Assembly (NCBI GenBank): GCA_910587155.1 | Contig: CAJULA010000023.1 | Span: 1 to 43,934, forward strand | From: an uncultured Lachnospiraceae bacterium | GTDB taxonomy: Bacteria; Bacillota; Clostridia; Lachnospirales; Lachnospiraceae | Direction of reading: 5' to 3' | Length of the DNA: 43,934 nucleotides | Part shown: positions 1 through 8,441 of the stretch, in pieces | How positions within the stretch are numbered: the stretch's first letter is position 1 | Layout of the letters: each line of letters starts with the position of its first letter | The notes under the pieces: generated by a model | Told to the model about the DNA's origin: nothing | Databases searched by the model: none | Seen by the model: only the letters and a program-made list of their open reading frames with translations | Program-made: the position numbers and the translations under genes

Positions 1-143
1 CGGGCGGCATCTATATCACTTCCGGTATTATTGATGAGAAAGAGCAGATCGTGAGAGAAGCCGTAGAGGCGGCAGGATTCAAGGTGCTGGAAGTGACGTA
101 CCAGGGCGAGTGGGTGAACATCACGGCCCGGAAGGAAGAATAG
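1..143 (+). CDS. prmA: Ribosomal protein L11 methyltransferase, 3' end only
   Basis: The window opens inside a gene read in frame from base 3; 46 residues remain before TAG at 141-143. The tail starts GGIYITSGII and ends with EWVNITARKEE. This matches the end of PrmA, the class I SAM methyltransferase that modifies ribosomal protein L11. The SAM-binding core lies outside the window. The assignment rests on this tail and on rsmE following by one base, a neighbourhood common in Firmicutes. The two genes are surely co-transcribed. Confidence 0.8.
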   Translation, partial: GGIYITSGIIDEKEQIVREAVEAAGFKVLEVTYQGEWVNITARKEE

Positions 144-144
144 C

Positions 145-891
145 ATGCATCAGTTTTTTGTGGAGCCGTGTCAGATTGCGGGAAAGCGGATTACAATTAC
201 CGGAAAAGATGTGAATCATATCGTCCATGTACTGCGGATGAAGCCGGGAGAGGAGCTCTCGGTCAGCAACGGTGTGGATGGAAAGGAATACCGCTGTCAG
301 ATCGAGTGCTTTACGGACGGGGAAGTGCAGTGCAGGCTGCGTTTTATCAAGGAGGACGGGTTGGAGCTGCCCGCCCGCGTTTCTCTGTTTCAGGGACTTC
401 CCAAGGGGGACAAGATGGAGCTGATTATCCAGAAGGCGGTGGAGCTGGGCGTTTTTGAAGTGTTCCCCATGGCCACAAAGCGCGCGGTGGTGAGGCTGGA
501 GGGGAAACGGGAGGCAGCCAGGATTGCCAGATGGCAGAGCATTGCAGAGGCTGCGGCAGCGCAGAGCAGACGGCACATCATTCCACAGGTGCATCCGGTT
601 ATTTCACTGAAAGAGGCGGTGGCTCTCGCAGCCCGGGCGGACTGTGGTCTGATCCCCTATGAACTCGCAGAGGGAATGGGCAGGACGCGGGAACTGCTTG
701 GCGGGATACACCCCGGGCAGAGCGTGGCTGTGATGATCGGCCCGGAAGGCGGTTTTGAAGAAGAGGAGATTGCGCTGGCGCAGGCGGCGGGGATTTGGCC
801 GATCACGATGGGCAGGCGGATATTACGCACGGAAACGGCGGGACTTACCATGCTTGCGTGGATAATGTACCAACTGGAAGCGGAAGCATAA
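145..891 (+). CDS. rsmE: 16S rRNA (uracil1498-N3)-methyltransferase RsmE
   Basis: This 248-residue SPOUT-family enzyme is predicted to methylate N3 of U1498 of 16S rRNA, using SAM. Length is normal for the family. The N-terminal third (MHQFFVEP, then NHIVHVLRMKPGEE) is the PUA-like RNA-binding domain. The C-terminal part holds the SPOUT knot motifs MIGPEGGFEEEEI (about residues 197-209) and the GRRILRTETA loop (about 224-233), which bind SAM in this family. It starts one base after the prmA stop codon, so translational coupling is likely. Confidence 0.93.
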   Translation: MHQFFVEPCQIAGKRITITGKDVNHIVHVLRMKPGEELSVSNGVDGKEYRCQIECFTDGEVQCRLRFIKEDGLELPARVSLFQGLPKGDKMELIIQKAVELGVFEVFPMATKRAVVRLEGKREAARIARWQSIAEAAAAQSRRHIIPQVHPVISLKEAVALAARADCGLIPYELAEGMGRTRELLGGIHPGQSVAVMIGPEGGFEEEEIALAQAAGIWPITMGRRILRTETAGLTMLAWIMYQLEAEA

Positions 892-927
892 CATAGCTAT
901 AGATAGATAAATGGAGTGTCTGAAACT

Positions 928-2085
928 ATGGAAGTATATTTGGATAATTCCGCCACAACCCGGGCATTTGACTGTGTGGCGGAGATCGTAAGCAAGGTTA
1001 TGGTGGAGGATTACGGCAATCCTTCCAGTTTGCATATGAAAGGTGTGGAAGCGGAGCGTTATATCCGCTATGCCAAAGAAGTGATAGCGGCCAATATGAA
1101 GGTCAGCGAAAAGGAAATTGTCTTTACTTCCGGCGGCACGGAATCGGATAATCTGGCGCTGATCGGCACTGCCAGTGCCTGTGCGAGAGCGGGCCGGCAT
1201 ATCATCACCACCTGCATCGAGCATCCGGCGGTGATGCAGACAATGCATTATCTGGAGAAGCAGGGATTCCAGGTGACATATCTGCCGGTGGACCGCTATG
1301 GCATAATCCGCCTCGAGGATCTGCGGCGTGCCATCCGCCGGGATACGATCCTGGTGTCCATCATGCATACCAATAATGAGATCGGTTCCCTGCAGCCCAT
1401 CGGAGAAGCAGGGGAACTGATTAAGAGTATCAACCCGCGTATTGTGTTCCATGTGGATGCGATCCAGGGTTATGGAAAATTCCGCATTTACCCAAGAAAG
1501 ATGCATATTGACCTGTTATCGGTGAGTGGACATAAGATACACGGTCCCAAGGGGGTGGGCTTCTTATATATCAGTGAAAAAGTGAGAGTCATTCCCATCG
1601 TGTTTGGCGGCGGGCAGCAGAAGGGGATGCGCTCGGGAACAGAGAATGTACCCGGTATCGCCGGACTTGGCAAGGCTGTGGAGACGATTTACGCGGATTT
1701 GGAAAAGGATCGCGCGGCCATGTATGAACGGAAGGAACAGTTTGTACAGGGCGCTTTGCAGATCCCGGAGGTGAAGATAAATGGCCTGACCGGGGAGATG
1801 AGCGCACCGCACGTGGTCAGCGTTTCTTTCAGGGGCGTTCGGAGTGAAGTGCTGCTGCATGCATTGGAGGAAAAGGGCATTTATGTGTCGGCAGGCAGTG
1901 CCTGTGCATCCAATAAGGCGCCAAGGCCGTCCGATACGCTGCGCGCCATCGGGCTGGAACGGGATCTGCTGGATTCCACACTGCGCTTCAGTCTTTCTGT
2001 TTTTACTACCAGGGAAGAGATTGACTATACGTTACAGACCTTGTACGAAACTGTTCCGATGCTGCGGAAATATACAAGACAGTAA
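928..2085 (+). CDS. Cysteine desulfurase (NifS/IscS family)
   Basis: PLP-dependent class V aminotransferase-fold enzyme that removes sulfur from cysteine as an enzyme persulfide. Visible are the N-terminal YLDNSATT motif, the PLP lysine in SGHKIHGPKG (Lys203) and the persulfide cysteine in SAGSACASNKAP (Cys326); 385 residues. I start at ATG 928 with GGAG at 913-916; an in-frame GTG at 916 would add four residues but overlaps that ribosome site. The gene is immediately upstream of thiI, as in Bacillus where the desulfurase NifZ feeds ThiI. It therefore most likely supplies sulfur for 4-thiouridine; a general Fe-S role cannot be excluded. Confidence 0.92.
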   Translation: MEVYLDNSATTRAFDCVAEIVSKVMVEDYGNPSSLHMKGVEAERYIRYAKEVIAANMKVSEKEIVFTSGGTESDNLALIGTASACARAGRHIITTCIEHPAVMQTMHYLEKQGFQVTYLPVDRYGIIRLEDLRRAIRRDTILVSIMHTNNEIGSLQPIGEAGELIKSINPRIVFHVDAIQGYGKFRIYPRKMHIDLLSVSGHKIHGPKGVGFLYISEKVRVIPIVFGGGQQKGMRSGTENVPGIAGLGKAVETIYADLEKDRAAMYERKEQFVQGALQIPEVKINGLTGEMSAPHVVSVSFRGVRSEVLLHALEEKGIYVSAGSACASNKAPRPSDTLRAIGLERDLLDSTLRFSLSVFTTREEIDYTLQTLYETVPMLRKYTRQ

Positions 2086-2113
2086 ATGTTCGGCAAAGAG
2101 ACAGGAGAGAGAG

Positions 2114-3319
2114 ATGTTTACTTCATTTTTGATAAAATATGCGGAGATCGGCGTGAAAGGGAAAAACAGATACCTGTTTGAGGACGCTCTGGTACGTCAG
2201 ATCCGCCATGCTTTGAAACACTGTGACGGCGAGTTTAAGGTGCATAAGAATCAGGGCAGGATTTACGTGGATGCCCTTTCGGAATTTGATTTTGACGAAG
2301 TCGTGGGGCAGCTTGGCTGTGTGTTTGGCATTTCCGGCATCTGCCCTGTGACGGCTGTGGAAGATCGGGGATTTGAACAGCTCGGCAGGGATGTGATTGC
2401 CTATATGGAAAGGGTATACGGCGCGAAACTCGGCGCCGGAGAAGGCATGACCTTCAAGGTGGCGGCCAGAAGAGCGAGAAAGGACTACCCCGTCCATTCC
2501 GGTGAGATCAATGCGCAGCTTGGGGGCATTCTGCTGGATGCGTTTCCAGGTCTGCAGGTGGATGTGCATGAACCGGATATTTATCTGCAAGTAGAGGTCA
2601 GGGAGAAGATATATCTCTATTCTATGGTGATACCCGGCCCGGGAGGGATGCCGGTGGGGACAGGGGGCAAGGGTATGCTGCTCCTCTCCGGCGGCATCGA
2701 CTCTCCGGTGGCCGGCTACATGATTGCGAAAAGGGGTGTGAAGATAGATGCGGTTTATTTCCATGCGCCGCCCTATACGAGTGAGCGGGCCAGACAGAAG
2801 GTGATCGATCTGGCCGGTCTGGTGGCACGGTATACGGGGCCGGTCTGGCTGCATATCATCAATTTTACCGATATTCAGCTGGCTATCTATGACAAATGTC
2901 CGCACGATGAGCTTACGATAATTATGCGGCGTTATATGATGCGAATTGCGGAGCAGATTGCGAAGGATACCGAGTGTCTGGGGCTGATTACCGGGGAGAG
3001 TATCGGTCAGGTGGCCTCTCAGACCATGCATTCTCTGGCTGCCACCAATGAAGTGTGTACCTTGCCGGTATATCGGCCTCTGATCGGTATGGACAAGCAG
3101 GAAATCGTGGAGATCGCGGAAAGGATCGGCACGTTTGAGACATCCATCCTGCCCTATGAGGACTGCTGTACGATTTTCGTGGCGAAACATCCGGTGACAA
3201 AACCGAATGTCAAAGTGATTAAAAAGCATGAGCACAATCTGGATGAAGTGATCGAAGAGCTGTTCAGGACGGCGCTGGAGACAAAAGAGCTGGTAGTTGT
3301 GGAGGGCAAAAGACAGTAA
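2114..3319 (+). CDS. thiI: tRNA 4-thiouridine synthase ThiI
   Basis: A 401-residue protein that makes 4-thiouridine in tRNA. Domain order is ferredoxin-like N-terminus, THUMP RNA-binding domain (about 60-170) and PP-loop adenylation domain with LLSGGIDSP near residue 190. The YEDCCTIF segment (Cys351/Cys352) corresponds to the catalytic cysteine region. There is no C-terminal rhodanese domain, the short form usual in Firmicutes, where the neighbouring desulfurase donates sulfur directly. ATG 2114 follows AGGAGAGAG; the frame is open back to 1844 but that overlaps the desulfurase and is out of family register. Confidence 0.94.
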   Translation: MFTSFLIKYAEIGVKGKNRYLFEDALVRQIRHALKHCDGEFKVHKNQGRIYVDALSEFDFDEVVGQLGCVFGISGICPVTAVEDRGFEQLGRDVIAYMERVYGAKLGAGEGMTFKVAARRARKDYPVHSGEINAQLGGILLDAFPGLQVDVHEPDIYLQVEVREKIYLYSMVIPGPGGMPVGTGGKGMLLLSGGIDSPVAGYMIAKRGVKIDAVYFHAPPYTSERARQKVIDLAGLVARYTGPVWLHIINFTDIQLAIYDKCPHDELTIIMRRYMMRIAEQIAKDTECLGLITGESIGQVASQTMHSLAATNEVCTLPVYRPLIGMDKQEIVEIAERIGTFETSILPYEDCCTIFVAKHPVTKPNVKVIKKHEHNLDEVIEELFRTALETKELVVVEGKRQ

Positions 3320-3323
3320 AAAG

Positions 3324-3348
3324 GGTCTGTACAACAAGTGTACAGACC
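3324..3348. terminator. Bidirectional terminator between thiI and the HPr-like gene
   Basis: A perfect 9-bp stem, GGTCTGTAC (3324-3332) with GTACAGACC (3340-3348), sits between two convergent genes. Read on the minus strand it is followed by a clean run of T, and on the plus strand by a weaker T-containing stretch, so it can serve both transcripts. Confidence 0.8.
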
Positions 3349-3364
3349 TAAATCTTTCACCGCA

Positions 3365-3598
3365 TCACGCGATGATATAAGGCTTCAGCACATTGAGCAC
3401 TTCGTCGATATCATCCTCCGCATGGATGTTCAGATCAATGGGTTTGGAAAGATCCAGACTGAAGATACCCATGATGGATTTGGCATCAATCACATATCGT
3501 CCGGATACCAGATCGAAATCATAATCAAAACGTGTAATATCATTGACGAAAGATTTCACCTTATCGATGGAGTTTAAAGAAATCTGTACTGTTTTCAT
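3365..3598 (-). CDS. HPr-family protein lacking the phosphorylatable histidine
   Basis: This 77-residue protein has the size and fold signature of HPr, the PTS phosphocarrier. The region around the regulatory serine is well kept (DAKSIMGIFSLD, about residues 38-49). The N-terminal half has no histidine in the place of the active-site HARPA motif. It therefore cannot carry phosphate from enzyme I in the usual way and is more likely a regulatory HPr-fold protein, perhaps a serine-phosphorylated partner like Bacillus Crh. It has a strong ribosome site (AAGGAGG) and its own promoter. A second such gene lies at 18028. Confidence 0.75.
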   Translation of the reverse strand: MKTVQISLNSIDKVKSFVNDITRFDYDFDLVSGRYVIDAKSIMGIFSLDLSKPIDLNIHAEDDIDEVLNVLKPYIIA

Positions 3599-3637
3599 TG
3601 GAATACCCCTCCTTTGCCTTGGCTTATCAATACCTTA

Positions 3638-3666
3638 ATACTAATGGCACGGGCGCGGAATGTCAA
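3638..3666 (-). promoter_or_regulatory. Sigma-A promoter of the HPr-like gene
   Basis: On the minus strand TTGACA (3661-3666) is separated by exactly 17 bp from TAGTAT (3638-3643), about 40 bp upstream of the start codon. A plus-strand candidate for mtaB, TTGCCT (3614-3619), 16 bp, TAATAC (3636-3641), overlaps it, so the two promoters may compete. Confidence 0.7.
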
Positions 3667-3702
3667 GATTCAAACCTGACAAAGTTACGGAAAGGATGGC
3701 TT

Positions 3703-5082
3703 ATGGAACGCGTGGCACTGTATAATCTGGGATGTAAGGTCAATGCCTATGAACTGGATGTCATGAAAAAGATGCTGGAAAACAGAGGATATGAGATTGT
3801 GCCTTTTGACGGGATCGCGGATATCTATATCGTCAATACCTGTACTGTGACCAACATGGCGGACAGAAAGAGCCGGCAGATGCTGCATCGCGCCAGAAAG
3901 CGCAATCCGCAGGCGGTGGTAGTGGCAGTGGGCTGTTATGTTCAGGCGGGTGATGAGTCGCGCCTTGAGGAATGTATTGATCTGGCCATCGGCAACAATA
4001 AGAAAAGGGAGCTGATCCCCATTCTGGAGACGTTTCTCAGGAAGCGGAAAGAAGGGGGTGCGGATCAGACACTGGGGCATACCACGATTCCCGATCTGCG
4101 CCGTCCGGTTGCCTATGAAGAGATGACAGCGGAAGGCACGGCGGGCCATACACGGGCGTTTCTGAAAATACAGGACGGCTGTGACCAGTTCTGCTCTTAT
4201 TGTGTGATCCCTTTTGCCAGGGGACGGGTCAGGAGCCGTGATCCGCAGAATGTGTGCAAAGAGGCGCGGGCACTGGCGCAGGCGGGCTATCAGGAAATCG
4301 TTCTGACCGGTATTCATCTGAGTTCCTACGGCATGGATCTTGTCAGGGAAGCCGGTCCGACGGGGAAAAGCAGGGAAGAGATCCGCAGGGAGACTTATGA
4401 ACAGGCGTATTTGCTGCGCCTGATCAGAAACCTGCATGAGATTCCGGGACTGAAACGGATCCGACTCGGTTCGCTGGAACCGCGGATCATCAGTGAGTCC
4501 TTTGTCCGGGGACTGAGAGAACTGCCCAAAGTCTGTCCGCATTTTCACCTTTCTCTGCAAAGCGGCTGTGACACAACTTTAAAAAGAATGAATAGGCATT
4601 ATCTGGCAGGTGAATACTATGAAAAAGTAAGCCTGCTGCGGGAAGTATATGAAGATCCCGCCATTACCACGGATGTGATCGTAGGTTTTCCGGGGGAGAC
4701 AGAGGAAGAATTTGCCCGTACGCTGGCTTTTCTGGAAAAAGTGGGATTTTATGAGATGCATGTTTTTCCCTATTCCATAAGGCAGGGGACTGCGGCAGCA
4801 TGTATGCCGGATCAGGTGCCGGGCCGGATCAAGGAGGAGCGCAGCAGCATACTTCTGAAACTGGCGAAAGAGCAGTCCCGATGCTACAGGGAACGTCTGA
4901 TCGGAAGGGATAAGGAGATACTTTTTGAGGAATCCGTCATAATAGAAGGAAAAACATATATGACAGGCCACACGCGGGAGTATGTGAGGACTGCTTTTTT
5001 CACCGGAGAAAATCTTTCCAATAGGCTGGTGCAGGGGAAGATTACAGGTTTTTTGCAGGAAAATATGGTTCTTATGCAGTGA
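3703..5082 (+). CDS. mtaB: tRNA N6-threonylcarbamoyladenosine methylthiotransferase MtaB
   Basis: Radical SAM methylthiotransferase of the MiaB/RimO family that converts t6A37 to ms2t6A37 in tRNA. It has 459 residues. The N-terminal UPF0004 domain shows LGCKVNAYE, NTCTVTN and VGCYVQ, whose cysteines bind the auxiliary Fe-S cluster. The radical SAM cluster is GCDQFCSYC (Cys160, Cys164, Cys167), and a TRAM domain ends the protein. The GCKVN form points to the MtaB subgroup rather than MiaB (GCQMN). ATG 3703 has GGAAAGGA upstream; the open frame back to 3598 lies within the promoter region. Confidence 0.92.
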   Translation: MERVALYNLGCKVNAYELDVMKKMLENRGYEIVPFDGIADIYIVNTCTVTNMADRKSRQMLHRARKRNPQAVVVAVGCYVQAGDESRLEECIDLAIGNNKKRELIPILETFLRKRKEGGADQTLGHTTIPDLRRPVAYEEMTAEGTAGHTRAFLKIQDGCDQFCSYCVIPFARGRVRSRDPQNVCKEARALAQAGYQEIVLTGIHLSSYGMDLVREAGPTGKSREEIRRETYEQAYLLRLIRNLHEIPGLKRIRLGSLEPRIISESFVRGLRELPKVCPHFHLSLQSGCDTTLKRMNRHYLAGEYYEKVSLLREVYEDPAITTDVIVGFPGETEEEFARTLAFLEKVGFYEMHVFPYSIRQGTAAACMPDQVPGRIKEERSSILLKLAKEQSRCYRERLIGRDKEILFEESVIIEGKTYMTGHTREYVRTAFFTGENLSNRLVQGKITGFLQENMVLMQ

Positions 5083-5086
5083 ATTC

Positions 5087-5115
5087 TTGAATTTTTCGGA
5101 TAAATAGAGTATACT
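5087..5115 (+). promoter_or_regulatory. Sigma-A promoter of the ireB-ruvX operon
   Basis: TTGAAT (5087-5092), 17 bp, TATACT (5110-5115), placed 55 bp before the ireB start and directly after the mtaB stop codon. Confidence 0.75.
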
Positions 5116-5169
5116 AGGGTCACTTGATGGAAATATGTGTAACGGAAAAGAGAAAAAGGAAGTGACAGG

Positions 5170-5433
5170 ATGCAGGATTTGGGAAATACGCAATTTTTTA
5201 ATGTAGAGATCGAGCCGGAAAACGGAGTCAAGATTGTATTGTCGACAGTGTATGAGGCGCTGACGGAAAAAGGCTATAATCCTGTCAACCAGATTGTGGG
5301 ATACATTATGTCCGGCGATCCGACTTATATTACCAGCCATAAAAATGCCCGCAGTATGATTATGAAAGTGGAGCGGGACGAGCTGGTGGAAGAGATGCTG
5401 AGAGAATACATCAAAGGAAATCATTGGAAGTAG
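5170..5433 (+). CDS. ireB: IreB family regulatory phosphoprotein (UPF0297)
   Basis: An 87-residue protein matching the UPF0297/IreB family along its whole length (VYEALTEKGYNPVNQIVGYIMSGDPTYITSH). In Enterococcus IreB is phosphorylated on threonine by the PASTA kinase IreK and restrains cephalosporin resistance; the function here is by analogy. It begins the conserved ireB-ruvX-UPF0473 cluster and has its own promoter. ruvX starts six bases after its stop. ATG 5170 is preceded by AGTGACAGG. Confidence 0.9.
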   Translation: MQDLGNTQFFNVEIEPENGVKIVLSTVYEALTEKGYNPVNQIVGYIMSGDPTYITSHKNARSMIMKVERDELVEEMLREYIKGNHWK

Positions 5434-5439
5434 GCACGA

Positions 5440-5886
5440 ATGAGGATAATGGGACTGGACTATGGGGCCAAGACGATGGGGGTTGCCGTGAGCGATGCCC
5501 TGCAGATTACGGCCCAGGGAATCGAGATCATCAGAAGAGACAGAGGAAATAAGCTGCGCCGGACGCTTGCCAGGATCGAGGAACTGATACTGGAATACGA
5601 GGTGGAACGGATTGTACTTGGAGTGCCGAGAAATATGGACGGTACGGACGGAGAGCGCACGCAGAGATCCGAAGAACTCAAGGAGATGCTGGAGAGAAGG
5701 ACGGGACTGCCTGTCATATTGTGGGACGAGCGTCTGACTACGGTCGCTGCAGAGAAAGCGATGATCGAAGCGGGCATCCGCAGAGCGCAGGAAAAGGAGC
5801 ATGTGGACAGAGTGGCCGCAGCGCTGATCCTGCAGGGATATCTGGATTACTGCCGGAACATGGCAGGAGATGAAGCGGGAGAATAA
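5440..5886 (+). CDS. ruvX: RuvX/YqgF Holliday-junction resolvase-like nuclease
   Basis: A 148-residue RNase H-fold protein of the YqgF family, proposed to act as Holliday junction resolvase or in 16S rRNA 5'-end processing. The first strand carries MGLDYGAKTMGVAVSD with the metal-binding aspartate. VLGVPRNMDGTDGERT and LWDERLTT are the other family motifs, and HVDRVAAALILQGYLD gives the C-terminal acidic residue. Size and motifs are complete. It sits between ireB and the UPF0473 gene. Confidence 0.92.
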   Translation: MRIMGLDYGAKTMGVAVSDALQITAQGIEIIRRDRGNKLRRTLARIEELILEYEVERIVLGVPRNMDGTDGERTQRSEELKEMLERRTGLPVILWDERLTTVAAEKAMIEAGIRRAQEKEHVDRVAAALILQGYLDYCRNMAGDEAGE

Positions 5887-5888
5887 AT

Positions 5889-6158
5889 TTGGAAAAGATT
5901 GTTTTTCAGCCGGAAGGAGAAGCGGCAGCGGCATTTTATGTGCTGGAGCAGACTACGATAGCCGGCAAAACATATATATTGGTCACAGATGAGGAAGAGG
6001 GGGACGGAGAGGCCATGATCCTGCGGGATATGTCGGAGCCGGAAGATCCGGAGGGCCTCTATGTGACTGTCACGGATGAAACGGAATTCTCTGCGGTGGC
6101 AGAGGTTTTCAGCAAAATACTTGAGGATGTAGAGTTGATAGAAGAAGATTCTGAGTGA
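5889..6158 (+). CDS. UPF0473/DUF1292 family protein
   Basis: A very acidic 89-residue protein typical of DUF1292 (Bacillus YrzB). Function is unknown, but it is almost always the third gene after ireB and ruvX. The start is TTG 5889, two bases after the ruvX stop, with GGGAGA at 5877-5882 as ribosome site. No ATG begins the family domain. Translation is probably coupled to ruvX. Confidence 0.82.
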   Translation: MEKIVFQPEGEAAAAFYVLEQTTIAGKTYILVTDEEEGDGEAMILRDMSEPEDPEGLYVTVTDETEFSAVAEVFSKILEDVELIEEDSE

Positions 6159-6330
6159 ACGGAAACGGTTACGATGAAAGCTCCATACGCTTGCAGCCGG
6201 ATGGGAAAGAAGCGATATGGAACATGTTTTTATCGTTGCCTGTTCCGGCAGCGTGTTGCGCTTTGTCATTTGGGATCGGATGGAACTGTACCTGCAAGTA
6301 CATAGCAGAGAGAATGTGGAGGTAATTTAT

Positions 6331-8001
6331 TTGAAGAAAAAAGTGAATAGTGGTTCCAGCCTCAAAGTAATCCCTTTGGGAGGACTGGAATTGATCGGAA
6401 TGAACATTACTGCCTTTGAATATGAAGACAGTATTGTTGTGGTAGACTGCGGTCTGTCGTTTCCCGATGATGATATGCTGGGGATTGATCTGGTAATTCC
6501 GGATATTACCTATCTGAAAGAAAATCAGGACAAGGTAAAAGGATTTATGATTACCCACGGACATGAGGATCACATCGGGGCGCTTCCTTATGTGCTGAAA
6601 GAGATCAATGTGCCGGTATATGCGACAAAGCTGACGATGGGAATCATTGAGAACAAACTGAAAGAGCACAATCTTTTAAAGGGGACAAAGCGCAAAGTAG
6701 TCAAATTCGGACAGTCCATCAACCTGGGACAGTTCCGTATTGAGTATATCAAGACCAACCATAGTATTGTGGACGCGGCGGCGCTGGCAATCTATTCCCC
6801 GGCAGGTACCGTAATCCATACCGGAGATTTCAAGGTGGATTATACGCCTGTATACGGTGATGCCATTGATCTGCAGAGATTTGCGGAGATCGGGAAAAAA
6901 GGCGTGCTGGCGCTGATGTGTGACAGCACCAACGCGGAGCGGCCGGGATTTACCCAGTCGGAACGTACACTGGGGCGTATCTTTGACACCATTTTTTCCG
7001 AACATAAAAGTACAAGGATTATCATTGCGACCTTTGCCTCCAATGTGGACAGGGTACGGCAGATTATCAATTCCGCCTATAAGTTCGGGCGCAAGGTGGT
7101 GGTCGAGGGCCGCAGTATGGTTAACATCATAGAGATTGCGCAGAATCTCAACCGGATTACCATACCGGAAAATACGCTGATTGATATCGAACAGTTAAAA
7201 AATTATCCCGATGAAAAAACAGTCATCGTCACCACCGGCAGCCAGGGGGAAAGCATGGCCGCGCTGAGCCGCATGGCGGGCAGCGTTCACAAAAAAATCT
7301 CCATTAAGCCGGGAGATACCGTGATCTTTTCTTCCCATCCCATACCGGGCAATGAAAAGGCAGTGACGAAAGTGATCAATGAGTTGTCCAGAAAAGGCGC
7401 CGATGTAATCTTTCAGGACGTTCATGTATCAGGTCATGCCTGCCAGGAGGAGATTAAACTTATCTATACGCTGGTGCAGCCCAGATATGCCGTACCGGTG
7501 CATGGAGAGTACAAGCATCTGAAAGCGCAGGCGAAACTGGCGCAGGAACTGGGCATTGAAAAAGAGAATATTTTTATTCTTTCTTCCGGTGATGTACTGG
7601 AACTGAGCGAGGAAAAGGCTGCCGTGACAGGGAAGGTGCCGGTGGGAACCATACTGGTGGATGGCCTTGGGGTGGGAGACGTCGGCAATATCGTGCTCCG
7701 GGACCGCCAGCATCTGGCAGAAGACGGTATCCTGATCGTGGTTCTGGCGCTGGATGGCTCTGTCAATCAGCTTGTCTCCGGCCCGGACATCGTATCCCGC
7801 GGCTTTGTGTATGTGAGAGAGTCAGACGAACTGATGGAAGAGGCCAGAAGTATCATAGAGGACGGGATTCTGCATTGCCTGGACAGAGGAATCAGTGACT
7901 GGGGCAAGATCAAATCCGTCATCAAAGACTCGCTGAGTGAGTTTGTCTGGAAAAAAACAAAACGCAGACCTATGATATTGCCGATCATTATGGATGTCTG
8001 A
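6331..8001 (+). CDS. rnj: Ribonuclease J
   Basis: Metallo-beta-lactamase/beta-CASP nuclease acting as 5'-3' exonuclease and endonuclease in mRNA decay and rRNA maturation. The 556 residues match the usual length of RNase J1. The metal site THGHEDHIG is near residue 75, with the HTGDFKVD strand later and the C-terminal RNase J domain at the end. The start is TTG 6331 with a perfect TGGAGGT at 6317-6323. The frame is open to 6217, but that extension has no ribosome site and no family match. A leader of about 170 bases separates it from the UPF0473 gene. Confidence 0.95.
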   Translation: MKKKVNSGSSLKVIPLGGLELIGMNITAFEYEDSIVVVDCGLSFPDDDMLGIDLVIPDITYLKENQDKVKGFMITHGHEDHIGALPYVLKEINVPVYATKLTMGIIENKLKEHNLLKGTKRKVVKFGQSINLGQFRIEYIKTNHSIVDAAALAIYSPAGTVIHTGDFKVDYTPVYGDAIDLQRFAEIGKKGVLALMCDSTNAERPGFTQSERTLGRIFDTIFSEHKSTRIIIATFASNVDRVRQIINSAYKFGRKVVVEGRSMVNIIEIAQNLNRITIPENTLIDIEQLKNYPDEKTVIVTTGSQGESMAALSRMAGSVHKKISIKPGDTVIFSSHPIPGNEKAVTKVINELSRKGADVIFQDVHVSGHACQEEIKLIYTLVQPRYAVPVHGEYKHLKAQAKLAQELGIEKENIFILSSGDVLELSEEKAAVTGKVPVGTILVDGLGVGDVGNIVLRDRQHLAEDGILIVVLALDGSVNQLVSGPDIVSRGFVYVRESDELMEEARSIIEDGILHCLDRGISDWGKIKSVIKDSLSEFVWKKTKRRPMILPIIMDV

Positions 8002-8023
8002 TGTACGGGGACCAAAAAAAGAG

Positions 8024-8048
8024 AACGGCTCAGTCTGTCTGAGCCGTT
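8024..8048. terminator. Perfect 10-bp hairpin between rnj and the ylbF-family gene
   Basis: AACGGCTCAG (8024-8033) pairs perfectly with CTGAGCCGTT (8039-8048) around a TCTGT loop. Seven A residues precede it and no T run follows, so as an intrinsic terminator it would work only on the minus strand, where no gene ends. On the plus strand it is a stable mRNA structure ending 22 bases before the next start codon. Confidence 0.55.
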
Positions 8049-8070
8049 GCAGGACTTAGGGGATAAAGAC

Positions 8071-8406
8071 ATGAGAGAGACAGATCAGATCATACATGAA
8101 TTTGCCGGGCGGCTCAGGCAGACTGAGGAATACCGGACCTATGAGGAACGGCGTGACAGAGTCCGGGAATATCCGGGACTTATGGATGAGATCAATGAGT
8201 TCCGCAAAAGAAACTATCTGATGCAGAAATCGGAAGGAGAGCTGTTTGATAAAATCGACGCATTTGCCAGGGAGTATGAGGAATTCCGCTCCAATCCGGT
8301 TGTGGATCAGTATCTGCGGGCGGAACTGGCTGTATGCCGGATGGTACAGAATATCTATACGGAGATTGCGGAGGCCATCGACCTGGAAATCACTCTTGAC
8401 ATGTAA
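8071..8406 (+). CDS. YlbF/YmcA family protein (DUF964)
   Basis: A 111-residue, largely helical protein of the Com_YlbF family. In Bacillus the YlbF-YmcA-YaaT complex binds RNase Y and alters mRNA processing, which affects competence, sporulation and biofilm. Family features here are the N-terminal helix (DQIIHEFAGRLRQTEEYRTYEE), FRKRNY, and the central NPVVDQYLRAELAVCRMVQNIY. I choose ATG 8071 with AGGGG just upstream; a TTG at 8047 lies inside the hairpin stem. Its position after rnj suggests a role in RNA decay, by inference. Confidence 0.8.
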   Translation: MRETDQIIHEFAGRLRQTEEYRTYEERRDRVREYPGLMDEINEFRKRNYLMQKSEGELFDKIDAFAREYEEFRSNPVVDQYLRAELAVCRMVQNIYTEIAEAIDLEITLDM

Positions 8407-8441
8407 AGCAGGACGACTGTAAAGTCTCGGAGGAGGATGAA

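Noticed and set aside
1844..2113. N-terminal extension of thiI
   Set aside because: It overlaps the end of the cysteine desulfurase in another frame. The family start and a ribosome site are at 2114.
2123..3337. 404-codon open frame opposite thiI
   Set aside because: Shadow of thiI, which has clear THUMP and PP-loop motifs. The antisense text has no family signal.
4579..5934. 451-codon open frame on the minus strand across mtaB, ireB and ruvX
   Set aside because: It crosses three well-supported genes and a promoter, and no domain is recognisable.
6217..6330. N-terminal extension of RNase J
   Set aside because: The TTG at 6331 has a perfect GGAGG site and gives the normal RNase J length; the extension has neither.
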